From Marinobacter mobilis (GTDB lineage Bacteria; Pseudomonadota; Gammaproteobacteria; Pseudomonadales; Oleiphilaceae): a stretch of 64,000 nucleotides of DNA. A model generated the notes under the pieces. It was given only the letters and a program-made list of their open reading frames with translations, had not been told where the DNA came from and did not search any database. This document shows positions 42,665 to 51,716 of the stretch, one piece after another; the stretch's first letter is position 1, and the number at the start of each line of letters is the position of its first letter. The stretch spans positions 21,748 through 85,747 of the forward strand of contig NZ_FNNE01000013.1 in the NCBI RefSeq assembly GCF_900106945.1, written 5' to 3'. The position numbers and the translations under genes were made by a program.

Positions 42665-43194
42665 AGTACTGCAAATGGAGTTTGCTCGTCGCCGTGCTGG
42701 CCCTGGCCGGGTGCAGCACGCCCTACAACGCCGTGACCAAGACCGCCAAGGTGCTGTGGGACCCCGACATCCCGGTGGGGTATCCCGAGGATCTGCCCAG
42801 CCGGGTTGACCTGACGATGCTGGCGGAACCGGACGTGAACCCCAACGAGTCTCTGGCGCCTACGCCTATTGCCTTTCAAATTGTCGAACTTAGGGACAGT
42901 TCGCGAATTATGGCAGCTGATTTCGACCAGTTGCTGACGGAGCTGGAAGACTCCCTGGGCCGCAACTACATCGATCATGCCGACTACACCCTGGTGCCGG
43001 GCCAGTTCAAATTTGTCGAACCGTTTGAGATCAGCGATGAAACCCGTTTTATCGGGGTTATTGCCTTCTACGCTTACCCCAACTTGTCCCAGTGGAAGAA
43101 GGTGGTGAGGGTCGACCCCATGGGCGGCCGCTACCACCTGCTGGTCAACCTGCGTGAGCGGGAAGTGCAACTGACACGTTCGGATGAGTCCTGA
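42661..43194 (+). CDS. tssJ: T6SS outer membrane lipoprotein TssJ
   Basis: A 177-residue lipoprotein. The signal peptide ends in the lipobox LAGC at residues 15-18. It anchors the TssJLM membrane complex in the outer membrane. The mature part has the transthyretin-like fold features (PTPIAFQIVEL, then FEPFEISDETRFIGVIAFY-type strand). The start is a GTG overlapping the FHA stop, and the stop overlaps the tssK start, so three genes are chained. Confidence 0.93.
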   Translation: MKYCKWSLLVAVLALAGCSTPYNAVTKTAKVLWDPDIPVGYPEDLPSRVDLTMLAEPDVNPNESLAPTPIAFQIVELRDSSRIMAADFDQLLTELEDSLGRNYIDHADYTLVPGQFKFVEPFEISDETRFIGVIAFYAYPNLSQWKKVVRVDPMGGRYHLLVNLREREVQLTRSDES

Positions 43195-44528
43195 TGACCA
43201 TGAATAACCGGGTAATCTGGAGTGACGGGCTGTTTATCAAACCCCAGCACTTCCAGCAGCAGCAACGCTACCTGGAGCACCAGATCCATGAACGGGGTCT
43301 GGCGCTCTCCGACTATCTCTACGGCTTCAGCAGTCTGGAGCTTAACGCCGAGTACCTGAGCTTTGGTCGCATCGGCCTGGTGCGGGCCAATGGCCTGTTC
43401 CCCGACGGTACCCGTTTCAGCCTGCCTCAAGATGATGTGATGCCAACGCCGCTGGAAATCACTGATGACTCGGTGGCCAATCAGGTGGTGTACCTGGCGC
43501 TGCCACTGGGCAGCGACAACCTGACCGAAGTGGCCTGGCCGGAGTCGGCCGTGAGCGGGCGCTTTCGGGCCCATGGCGCCGAGATTCGTGACCTCCACTC
43601 CATGGATGGTGACAGTCACACCATTGACGTGGCGAAGGTGGCACCGCGACTGATGCTGGCGCGAGAGGACATGAGTGCCTACGCCGCCCTGGCGATTGGC
43701 CGCATCCTGGAAAAACGCCCCGACGGCAGTCTGGTGATGGACACCAACTTCCTGCCCACCATGCTCAGTGTCCGCGCGGCGCCGCGGCTGCAGCGTTTCG
43801 TGGGCGAGATGGCGGGGCTGATGCGGGAGCGGGCCCGCAACATTGCCGACCGGGTTGGTGCGCCGGGGCAGGGGGGCGTGGCCGATGTTGCCGACTTCAT
43901 GTTGCTGCAGCTGCTCAATCGGGCTCACCCCCGCCTCATGCATCTGGCCCGGTTGCGCCAGCTCCACCCGGAGCGGCTGTTCGAGGCACTGCTGGAGCTG
44001 TGTGGTGAACTGGTGACTTTCACCGACGAGAGCCGGCTGCCGCAGGAGTATGCCGCTTACGATCATGACCTTCCGGAGCCGACGTTTACCCCGTTGATGC
44101 AGGTATTGAGGCAGGCCCTCAGTACGGTGTTGGAGCCCCGTGCTCTGTCGATCCAGCTCCAGCAGCGGCAGTACGGCCTGACTGTGGCGCCCATCCAGGA
44201 TCGCCAGCTGATCGCCAACGCCGAGTTCATTCTGGCGGTGAAGGCGGACATACCGCTGGACGACTTGCGCAAGCAGTTTGTGCAGCAGTGCAAGGTGGCG
44301 TCGGTCGAGAAGATTCGCGACCTCATCAGTCTGCAATTGCCCGGCGTACCCCTGGCACCTTTACCGGTGGCGCCGCGGCAGTTGCCTTACCACGCCGGCT
44401 TTATTTACTTCCGCCTGGACGAACAGAGCCAGGCTTGGCAGATGCTGGACAACGCCAGCGGATTCGCCTTCCACGTGGCCGGGGATTTCCCGGGTTTGGA
44501 AATGCAATTCTGGGCAATCAGGAGTTAA
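43194..44528 (+). CDS. tssK: T6SS baseplate protein TssK
   Basis: A 444-residue receptor-binding-like protein that links the baseplate to TssL/TssM. The N-terminus VIWSDGLFIKPQHFQQQQRYLE is the family hallmark, and the C-terminal domain includes AGFIYFRLDEQSQAWQ. Its ATG overlaps the tssJ stop. tssL follows after 3 bases. Confidence 0.97.
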   Translation: MTMNNRVIWSDGLFIKPQHFQQQQRYLEHQIHERGLALSDYLYGFSSLELNAEYLSFGRIGLVRANGLFPDGTRFSLPQDDVMPTPLEITDDSVANQVVYLALPLGSDNLTEVAWPESAVSGRFRAHGAEIRDLHSMDGDSHTIDVAKVAPRLMLAREDMSAYAALAIGRILEKRPDGSLVMDTNFLPTMLSVRAAPRLQRFVGEMAGLMRERARNIADRVGAPGQGGVADVADFMLLQLLNRAHPRLMHLARLRQLHPERLFEALLELCGELVTFTDESRLPQEYAAYDHDLPEPTFTPLMQVLRQALSTVLEPRALSIQLQQRQYGLTVAPIQDRQLIANAEFILAVKADIPLDDLRKQFVQQCKVASVEKIRDLISLQLPGVPLAPLPVAPRQLPYHAGFIYFRLDEQSQAWQMLDNASGFAFHVAGDFPGLEMQFWAIRS

Positions 44529-44531
44529 CCC

Positions 44532-45338
44532 ATGGCTGATGCAGCGGTGATGGATACACCCAATGGATATCGCAAGGACAGCGGATTCAGCGAGTTGCTG
44601 TTCGCCGACAGTCGCACTGAGTCGCCGGCACTCGCCGACGACAGTTTCCTGCTGCGGGGACGCGAGGACAACCGACTGATCGATGCTGCCAACCCGCTGT
44701 TGGGGCTGGTGGTGCGGGTCCGCCGGCTGGCCCATTTCCAGCGTGTGCCCGCCCTCTACCAGCAGGTGGTGGACGAGATCGCGGATATCGACCGGGAACT
44801 GGTGGAGCAAGGCTACGAACGGCCGACCCTGGTGGCCTATCGCTATGTGCTTTGCGCCTTTATCGATGAAGCGGTGCTGGGGACCGACTGGGGTGCGCAC
44901 AGTGTCTGGTCTCAGCAGTCCCTGCTGTCCCGCTTCCACAACGAAACCTGGGGGGGTGAAAAGGTGTTTGCCATCCTGTCGCGAATGGAACAGGAGCCCT
45001 CGCGCTACCGCGACATGCTGGAGTTTATCTACCTGTGCCTCTGCCTGGGGTTTGAGGGGCGTTACAAGGTGATGACCAATGGCCGCGACGAATACGACCA
45101 GGTCATCCGCGGGCTCTACGACCAGCTGAAGGCGCTGGCGGGTGGTGAGGCGGCGCCGTTGAGCCAGCCGCTGGAAAACGTCGCCCCGGCCCGCAACCGT
45201 ATTCGTCGTGGCCTGCCGTTGTGGGTCATGGCGGGGCTGTTTGCGGCTGCGATGGCGGGTGTCTACCACCTGTACAACATGGCGCTGAATGAACGCATCA
45301 AGGACGTGCTCAGCGTACTGGAACAACTCCCGAAATAA
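44532..45338 (+). CDS. tssL: T6SS inner membrane protein TssL (DotU/IcmH)
   Basis: A 268-residue protein. The cytoplasmic DotU domain covers most of it (NPLLGLVVRVRRLAHF, AYRYVLCAFIDEAVLGTDWG, HNETWGGEKVF, LEFIYLCLCLGFEGRY). One membrane span lies near the end (about 228-248, LWVMAGLFAAAMAGVYHLY). There is no C-terminal peptidoglycan-binding domain, so cell-wall anchoring must come from another protein. Confidence 0.95.
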   Translation: MADAAVMDTPNGYRKDSGFSELLFADSRTESPALADDSFLLRGREDNRLIDAANPLLGLVVRVRRLAHFQRVPALYQQVVDEIADIDRELVEQGYERPTLVAYRYVLCAFIDEAVLGTDWGAHSVWSQQSLLSRFHNETWGGEKVFAILSRMEQEPSRYRDMLEFIYLCLCLGFEGRYKVMTNGRDEYDQVIRGLYDQLKALAGGEAAPLSQPLENVAPARNRIRRGLPLWVMAGLFAAAMAGVYHLYNMALNERIKDVLSVLEQLPK

Positions 45339-45348
45339 GGAGATCACT

Positions 45349-47961
45349 GTGATTCGGGTAGAACTGCCGGCGCTGATCGGGCGCCTGAACGAATTTTGCC
45401 GCGAGGGGCTGGAAGCCTCTGCGGCGTTGTGCATCAGCCGACAGGGTGCGGAGATCACCCCGGCCCATCTGTTGTTCAAGCTGCTGGAAACCCCGTTTTC
45501 CGATGTGCGCCAGATTCTCGAGCACACCGGAGTGGATGCGCTGGCCCTGCAGCCAGTGGTCGGCGACAGCCTGTCTGGCCAGCCCCGGACCGCCGAGCCT
45601 TACCCTTCGTTCTCGCCGCTGTTGATTGAGCTGCTGCAGGACGCCTGGCTACTGGCGTCCACCGAGCTGGGCCATACCCAGCTGCGTTCCGGTGCGGTAC
45701 TGCTGGCGTTGCTGTTGAATGCCGACCGTTACCTGGCGCCGGTCATCAGTAAGCCCCTGGCGGACATCAATCGTGAACAGCTGCGCAAGCAGTTCAACCG
45801 GCTCACTGAAGGCTCGGTGGAGCAGCCCCGGGAGACCGGAGCTGGCGGCGCCGCGCCTTCCGCTCCGGACGACCTCGACGCCCTGAGTCGTTACGCCACG
45901 AATTTCACCCGTCTGGCGCGGGAGGGGCGGCTGGACCCGGTGGTGTGCCGTGACCGCGAGATCGATCAAATGATCGACATCCTCTGCCGCCGCCGGAAGA
46001 ACAACCCCATCGTGGTGGGTGACGCCGGCGTGGGGAAAAGTGCCGTGGTGGAGGGTCTGGCCCGGCGCATTGTGGAAGGCGATGTGCCGGAGCGGTTGCA
46101 GAAGGTCGAACTGTGGACCCTCGATCTGGGCGCCCTGCAGGCCGGTGCCTCAGTGAAGGGTGAATTCGAGAAGCGCCTGAAAGGCGTGATCGAGGCGGTG
46201 AAGGCATCCGCGACGCCGATCATCCTGTTTATTGATGAAGCGCATACCCTGGTGGGTGCGGGCAACAGCGAAGGGGGCTCAGACGCGGCCAACCTGCTGA
46301 AGCCGGCGCTGGCGCGGGGAGAATTGCGCACCATCGCCGCCACCACCTGGCGGGAGTACAAGAAGTACTTCGAGAAAGATCCGGCGCTGAGCCGTCGCTT
46401 CCAGCCGGTGGCACTGGATGAGCCAACCCCGACGCAGGCGGTCCATATCCTTCGGGGCCTGCGTACGGTGTACGAAGACGCGCACGCGGTGCTGATTGCC
46501 GACGATGCCCTCCAGGCCGCGGCCAATCTGTCGGCCCGCTACCTGGCCGGGCGCCAGCTGCCAGACAAGGCCATCGACGTACTCGACACCGCCTGTGCCC
46601 GGGTCAGCCTCAACCTGACCACTCCGCCCCGTCGCCTCAGTCATGTGCGCAGCGAGCTGCATCAGCTGGATATGGAGCGTGACCTGCTGGCACGGGAAGG
46701 CCGTCTTGGACAGGCGACCGATAATGACCGCAGCGAGGCGCTCACCCATCAGCTGACGGCCCTGGAATCCGAAGCCGGGGACCTGGAACAGCGCTGGGAC
46801 ACCCAACGGTCGCTGGTGTCACAACTGGTGGATGTGCGTCAGCGCCTGTTAGCGGGCAGTGACGACAACGAGGTGGAAGACGGCGACGACCTGGTGACCC
46901 TGCAACACACCGCGGCGGCCCTGGAGCAGGAGCTGGATGCGTTGCAACAGGACGAACCCCTGGTGCATGCCCGTGTCGATGCCCGTCAGGTGGCTGAAGT
47001 GATTGCGGACTGGACCGGAATTCCGGTGAACCGCATGACCGCGGACGAGCTGGAAAAGATCACCCATTTGCCCCAGTACCTGGCAGCGCACATCAAGGGC
47101 CAGGATATGGCCATACACTGTTTGCACCAGCACCTGCTGACGGCCCGCGCCGACCTTCGTCGTCCTGGCCGCCCCCTGGGTGCGTTCCTGCTGGTCGGCC
47201 CCAGTGGCGTCGGCAAAACCGAGACGGTGGTGCAGCTGGCCGAACTCCTGTACGGCGGCCGTCAGTTCCTCACCACCATCAATATGTCGGAGTACCAGGA
47301 GAAACATACGGTATCACGGCTGATCGGCTCGCCGCCTGGCTACGTCGGCTTTGGCGAGGGCGGTGTCCTGACCGAGGCTATTCGTCAGAAACCCTATTCG
47401 GTGGTGTTGCTGGATGAGGTGGAAAAAGCCCACCCCGAGGTTCTCAACCTGTTCTATCAGGCCTTCGACAAGGGTGAGTTGGCCGACGGCGAAGGGCGCC
47501 TGATCGACTGCAAGAATGTGGTGTTTTTCCTCACCTCCAACCTGGGCTACCAGACCATTGTTGATAAGGCGCAGACGCCGGAAGCCATTGAAGAGGCGCT
47601 CTACCCGGAACTGGCCCGGTTCTTCAAACCGGCGTTGTTGGCGCGGATGGAAGTGGTGCCCTACCTGCCACTGGGTGAAGACACCCTGGACCGCATCGTG
47701 GCCGACAAACTGGGCCGCCTGGCCGACCAGATCCGCGACCGCTACCACACCGAGGTGGTGCTTGAAGAGGGGCTGGTCTCTGCAATTCGCAGTCGCGCCA
47801 CCCGCAGCGAAAACGGGGCGCGGATGCTGGAATCGATCATTGAGGGCGAGCTGCTGCCGCCGGTGTCTCTGGCCCTGCTGGAGAAACTCGCCAGCCGCGA
47901 ACCGGTCAGTGGGGTCCGTCTGGGGGTCTTGGATGGCCGGTTTAGCGGCACCGTGAATTGA
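45349..47961 (+). CDS. clpV: T6SS sheath-recycling ATPase ClpV (TssH)
   Basis: An 870-residue AAA+ unfoldase that dismantles contracted TssBC sheath. A Clp N domain is followed by two ATPase modules: Walker A at GDAGVGKSAVVEG (about 222-234) and GPSGVGKTETV (about 615-625), with IILFIDEAHTLVGAG and VVLLDEVEKAHPEV as Walker B regions. The middle coiled coil is shorter than in ClpB. The start is the GTG at 45349 behind AAGGAG, 10 bases after tssL. Confidence 0.97.
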   Translation: MIRVELPALIGRLNEFCREGLEASAALCISRQGAEITPAHLLFKLLETPFSDVRQILEHTGVDALALQPVVGDSLSGQPRTAEPYPSFSPLLIELLQDAWLLASTELGHTQLRSGAVLLALLLNADRYLAPVISKPLADINREQLRKQFNRLTEGSVEQPRETGAGGAAPSAPDDLDALSRYATNFTRLAREGRLDPVVCRDREIDQMIDILCRRRKNNPIVVGDAGVGKSAVVEGLARRIVEGDVPERLQKVELWTLDLGALQAGASVKGEFEKRLKGVIEAVKASATPIILFIDEAHTLVGAGNSEGGSDAANLLKPALARGELRTIAATTWREYKKYFEKDPALSRRFQPVALDEPTPTQAVHILRGLRTVYEDAHAVLIADDALQAAANLSARYLAGRQLPDKAIDVLDTACARVSLNLTTPPRRLSHVRSELHQLDMERDLLAREGRLGQATDNDRSEALTHQLTALESEAGDLEQRWDTQRSLVSQLVDVRQRLLAGSDDNEVEDGDDLVTLQHTAAALEQELDALQQDEPLVHARVDARQVAEVIADWTGIPVNRMTADELEKITHLPQYLAAHIKGQDMAIHCLHQHLLTARADLRRPGRPLGAFLLVGPSGVGKTETVVQLAELLYGGRQFLTTINMSEYQEKHTVSRLIGSPPGYVGFGEGGVLTEAIRQKPYSVVLLDEVEKAHPEVLNLFYQAFDKGELADGEGRLIDCKNVVFFLTSNLGYQTIVDKAQTPEAIEEALYPELARFFKPALLARMEVVPYLPLGEDTLDRIVADKLGRLADQIRDRYHTEVVLEEGLVSAIRSRATRSENGARMLESIIEGELLPPVSLALLEKLASREPVSGVRLGVLDGRFSGTVN

Positions 47962-47974
47962 TTGGGACAACATC

Positions 47975-49570
47975 ATGGGACAGATGCAGAAGGAACTGCA
48001 CACCGGTATTGAACTGGCGGTTGCGCTGATTCGCCAGGGCGACCTGCCGTCATTGTTCCGGGAAGCAACCTCGCAGGTGGAGCGGCTGTTTGCGGTGGAC
48101 CACTGCTGGCTGCTGGAACTGGAACACAGTGGCCGGGCGTTGCGCTGCGAAGCGCTGGCGGCCGTCAGTTCGATTGAGGCGACCTTTGATTGCCGGGATT
48201 TCAGCCATCCCTTTGCCCATGTGCTGCAGCAGGGCCAGCCCCGGGAGCTGTCGCGGGATGCCGGTTACCGGCTCGACCACCCTGGCTTCCAGGCGCTGCT
48301 GGAGGCCAGTGGCAAAGCGGACGCCCTGTGGCTGCAGCCGGTGTGCGCCGAGAGCGGTAAGGTGCTCGGCATCCTGGTGATGTGCCACCGGACCGCAGTG
48401 TGGCCGGGCATCGTCTCGCAGCCCCTGTTCCAGGGTGTGCTGACCCTGCTGGCGTTCCAGTGGGCGGCGGAGCTGCAACGGAATGACCAGGTCTGGCAAC
48501 GACGTTTGCTGAAACGCTCCCTCGACCAGCTGCATTCCAGTGAAGCCATCCGCAGCCGCAGCGAACAGCTGGCGACGACCTTGGTGGGGGGCTCCGTCGG
48601 TATGGCGGACCTCCGGGCCCAGGTCATCCGGGCTGCGGGCAGTCAGCTGTCGGTGCTGATCCAGGGGGAAACCGGCTGTGGCAAAGATTTGGTGGCAAAG
48701 GGGCTGCACCAGTTTTCCAATCGGGCCGACGGCCCCTTTGTGGTGGTCAACTGTGCGGCGATCCCGGACTCGCTGTTGGAAAATGAGCTGTTCGGCCACA
48801 CCAAGGGCGCATTTTCGGGCGCGGACCGGGCCAAGCAGGGGCTCCTGGCCCAGGCGGATGGGGGCACCCTGTTCCTCGATGAAATTGGCGATATGCCGAT
48901 GAGCCTTCAGTCAAAGTTGCTGCGGGTATTGGAAACCCGGCAGTTCAGGCCGCTGGGGGCCCAGCAGGAGCAGCACTCGGATTTCCGCCTGGTGGCGGCC
49001 ACCCACCAGCCGTTGCAGGCCTGCATCCGCGATGGCGGGTTTCGCCGGGACCTGTTCTACCGGCTCAACCAGGTTCCGCTGACCGTGACGCCGCTGCGGG
49101 AACGTTCGGACGACCTGGAACCCCTGTGCCGGCACTTTATCCGCCAGTACCAGCAACGGGAAGGGCAGGGGCCCATGGGCATCAGCAGTCAGGCGCTGCG
49201 AGTCCTGGCGGGCCACCCGTTCCCGGGTAATGTCCGGGAGTTGCGGAACGTCGTCGAGTTTGCCTGTCTGCAAACCCCGGCCGGGGATGATATCCAGCCC
49301 GAAACGCTTTGGCTTGACCCGCTGGCCGTGGTGGAGCCGGATCGAGCAGAGGCTGGCCAGGCGACGGCCGTAGTGGTTGCCCCGGGAGTGCCCCCGACCC
49401 GTGATATCGACAACCTGCGGGAGGCGTCCCAGGCGTTTGAGGCGGCGGTGATTACAGAACGTCTGCGGCACTACAACGGTAATCGTGCCCAGGCCGCAGA
49501 GAGCTTGGGGCTACCCAAGCGCACCCTGGCGCACAAGTGCCAGAAGTACAACGTGTCGGAGGCTGGGTGA
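47975..49570 (+). CDS. Sigma-54-dependent activator (VasH-like)
   Basis: A 531-residue enhancer-binding protein. An N-terminal GAF-like sensor (about 1-170) precedes the AAA+ domain (about 205-435) with Walker A GETGCGKDLVA and Walker B GGTLFLDEIGD. A Fis-type helix-turn-helix ends it (NRAQAAESLGLPKRTLAHK). The sigma-54 contact loop reads GAFSGA instead of the common GAFTGA. In V. cholerae VasH, at the same place in the cluster, activates hcp and satellite operons. I see no good sigma-54 site in this window. Confidence 0.92.
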   Translation: MGQMQKELHTGIELAVALIRQGDLPSLFREATSQVERLFAVDHCWLLELEHSGRALRCEALAAVSSIEATFDCRDFSHPFAHVLQQGQPRELSRDAGYRLDHPGFQALLEASGKADALWLQPVCAESGKVLGILVMCHRTAVWPGIVSQPLFQGVLTLLAFQWAAELQRNDQVWQRRLLKRSLDQLHSSEAIRSRSEQLATTLVGGSVGMADLRAQVIRAAGSQLSVLIQGETGCGKDLVAKGLHQFSNRADGPFVVVNCAAIPDSLLENELFGHTKGAFSGADRAKQGLLAQADGGTLFLDEIGDMPMSLQSKLLRVLETRQFRPLGAQQEQHSDFRLVAATHQPLQACIRDGGFRRDLFYRLNQVPLTVTPLRERSDDLEPLCRHFIRQYQQREGQGPMGISSQALRVLAGHPFPGNVRELRNVVEFACLQTPAGDDIQPETLWLDPLAVVEPDRAEAGQATAVVVAPGVPPTRDIDNLREASQAFEAAVITERLRHYNGNRAQAAESLGLPKRTLAHKCQKYNVSEAG

Positions 49571-50226
49571 TGGTGATCAATCTGCGCCTTGGGCTGGCGT
49601 CATTGGGTCTTTGTCTTGCCCTGCAGACGGTTCCGGTCTGGGCCGAGGACCCGAACCGCCTGGAAGCGGCCCAGGCCTGCACCGGTGAACCCCAGCGTCT
49701 GGTTCGGCTGGCTTGCTTCGATGCGGTCTTCAACACACCGGTGTCGGCCCGGCAGGTGGCGACGCCGGAAGTCCCGCGCTCGCCCCGCTGGCGGGAAGCC
49801 TTTACTCAGGAACAGGGGCGTACACCGGAAACCGGAGCTCTGTATCGCGATACCGGCTCAGTGGCGGGTCACCTGGTCACCATTGCGGCCCTTGGCGTTG
49901 CGCCCCCGCGTCCGCTGTTGCTGGCACAGTGCCACAACAACATCACCGAGCTGGCGGTGATGCTGCCCCGGCCGTCCGATGATGAGCGGGTGGCACTGAC
50001 CCTGGTTGCGGAGGGGGTTAACGAACGCCAGCTCTGGCGGGTGCGTGACAGTGGGTATGCGGTCAGTAGCGGGCGGGGCCTGCCGGCCATCCATACCCTC
50101 AAGGGGCTGGGGCGGGCCAGCCAGTTCCGGATTGAATCCGATGCCGCGGCCATCGATGGCCTGGTCTTTGACCTGAGTGGCTTGTCGCAGGCGTTGCAGC
50201 CGTTACGTCAGGATTGTGGATGGTAG
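49570..50226 (+). CDS. tagO: T6SS-associated protein TagO/VasI
   Basis: A 218-residue exported protein with a signal peptide (about 1-26, LASLGLCLALQTVPVWAED). It has the two-cysteine start of the mature part (AQACTGEPQRLVRLACFDAVF) and the C-terminal ITELAVMLPRPSDDERVALTL region of the VasI family. The exact role is unknown; some TagO proteins are lipid-linked helpers of membrane complex assembly. The ATG overlaps the stop of the regulator gene. Confidence 0.85.
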   Translation: MVINLRLGLASLGLCLALQTVPVWAEDPNRLEAAQACTGEPQRLVRLACFDAVFNTPVSARQVATPEVPRSPRWREAFTQEQGRTPETGALYRDTGSVAGHLVTIAALGVAPPRPLLLAQCHNNITELAVMLPRPSDDERVALTLVAEGVNERQLWRVRDSGYAVSSGRGLPAIHTLKGLGRASQFRIESDAAAIDGLVFDLSGLSQALQPLRQDCGW

Positions 50227-50242
50227 TGGGAAGGACGGACCT

Positions 50243-51661
50243 ATGCAGGCAGTAGAACAGCATCCCTATGTCGCCCAGGTGCTCGACCCGCTGGTCGGGG
50301 AACAGGCACTGGGAGACGCCTTGGGTGAGGACCCGGTGCTGGAGTTCCTGGAAAACGAGATCATGAAAATCGGTTCCCTGGCTCATACCGGTATCGACTG
50401 GATGCGGGTCGAGCGGGAGTCCCTGCAATTGCTGGCGGATCGAAGCAAGGACCTGAAAGTTCTTGGGTTTCTGCTGTTGTGCCTGCAGCGCGGTGGTAAC
50501 GGCGAGCGCTATGCCCTGTCCCTGTACCTGTTGCACCGGGTATTGGACCATTGGTGGAGTGAGGCCTGGCCATACCCCGGCGCCAAGGGCGCCCGGGCTC
50601 GCAAGCTGTTGTTCGGACAGGTTCTCCAGCGGGCCAGCGCGGAGGTGGAAAAACTCAGCTTCGACCCCGGCCTGGGGGACGGCCGCCGCTATTGCCTGAC
50701 GCTGGTGGAGTGCCTGATTACCCAGGCCACCGCCCAGGGCCTGCCGGATGATGGGTTGTACGACCTTAAACGCCAGATCGAGCGTTTACCGGCGGCCAAC
50801 CAGGCCGCGAGTGAGCCGCCAGTGGCCCCCTCGTCATCACGCCCTGAATCACCTCCCGCATCATCCCCGGCGGCGGCCGCGACGCCCTCTCTTGGCGACC
50901 TGACCCTGGATGCCGGCAACGAGCGGGCGACCCGCCAGAGCCTGCTCAAGGTCGCAGATCTGCTGACCGACCTGTCCCCGGCGGAAACCCTGGGATACCA
51001 GTTGCGCCGCTACGCGATCTGGAACGGCATCAGTGCAGAGCCGCCCAGTCGTGATGGCGTCAAGACCGACCTGGCGGCGGTGAGCGCCGACCGGGTGGCG
51101 GATTATCGCGACGCCCTGGCCAAGGGGCCGGACCTGGCACTATGGCAAAGAATTGAACAGAGCCTGTCGTTAAGCCCGTTCTGGCTGGAAGGCCACTGGC
51201 TCAGTGCCCAGGTCGCGGATGCCCTCGGCCACGGTGACTGCAGTGAGGCCATCCGCCTGGCGTTGCGTCGTTTCCTCGACCGCTTGCCCACACTGGAGGC
51301 GCTCACGTTTAACGACGGTACGCCGTTTCTGCCCAAGGCGGTGGCCGACTGGTTGCTGGCATCACCGGCGAAATCCGGCAGCAGCGGGTCGGGCTGGCAG
51401 CAGGCTTATGAACGGGCGGCGGAACTGTTGCCCCGGGACGGGCTTGGCCCGGCCATGCAGGGACTGGAAGACGGACTGGCCGAAGCCAAGGAGCCCCGGG
51501 ACCGGTTTTACTGGCGATTGATGTGTACGGAGCTGCTGCGTGAAAGCGGCATGAAAACCCTGGCCCGCCAGCAGGTACGCGACCTTCAGGAACAGACCCG
51601 GGCGCTGACCCTGGACGACTGGGAACCGGGCCTGATCGCCCGCCTGGAACGGTTGATGTAG
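50243..51661 (+). CDS. tssA: T6SS protein TssA (VasJ-like)
   Basis: A 472-residue cap/priming protein. The ImpA N-terminal domain covers about residues 10-130 (GEDPVLEFLENEIMKIGSLAHTGIDW). A Pro/Ser-rich linker lies at about 190-215, and the C-terminal VasJ-type domain follows (SLSPFWLEGHWLSAQVADALGH). It lies 16 bases after tagO in the V. cholerae order. The ATG at 50243 is chosen, as the upstream frame overlaps tagO without similarity. Confidence 0.93.
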   Translation: MQAVEQHPYVAQVLDPLVGEQALGDALGEDPVLEFLENEIMKIGSLAHTGIDWMRVERESLQLLADRSKDLKVLGFLLLCLQRGGNGERYALSLYLLHRVLDHWWSEAWPYPGAKGARARKLLFGQVLQRASAEVEKLSFDPGLGDGRRYCLTLVECLITQATAQGLPDDGLYDLKRQIERLPAANQAASEPPVAPSSSRPESPPASSPAAAATPSLGDLTLDAGNERATRQSLLKVADLLTDLSPAETLGYQLRRYAIWNGISAEPPSRDGVKTDLAAVSADRVADYRDALAKGPDLALWQRIEQSLSLSPFWLEGHWLSAQVADALGHGDCSEAIRLALRRFLDRLPTLEALTFNDGTPFLPKAVADWLLASPAKSGSSGSGWQQAYERAAELLPRDGLGPAMQGLEDGLAEAKEPRDRFYWRLMCTELLRESGMKTLARQQVRDLQEQTRALTLDDWEPGLIARLERLM

Positions 51662-51716
51662 TGCGGAATTGGACAGAGACGGAATTGCACAAAGACGGAC
51701 GATAGGAACAAGCGGA

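Noticed and set aside
43131..44336. 401-codon minus-strand frame opposite tssK
   Set aside because: TssK is unambiguous on the plus strand; the antisense frame shows no domain pattern.
51662..51716. Short repeat GGAATTG...GGAATTG with GTGC/GCAC ends before tssM
   Set aside because: The arms are imperfect and short; it may be a decayed relative of the palindrome at 55672, but this cannot be supported.
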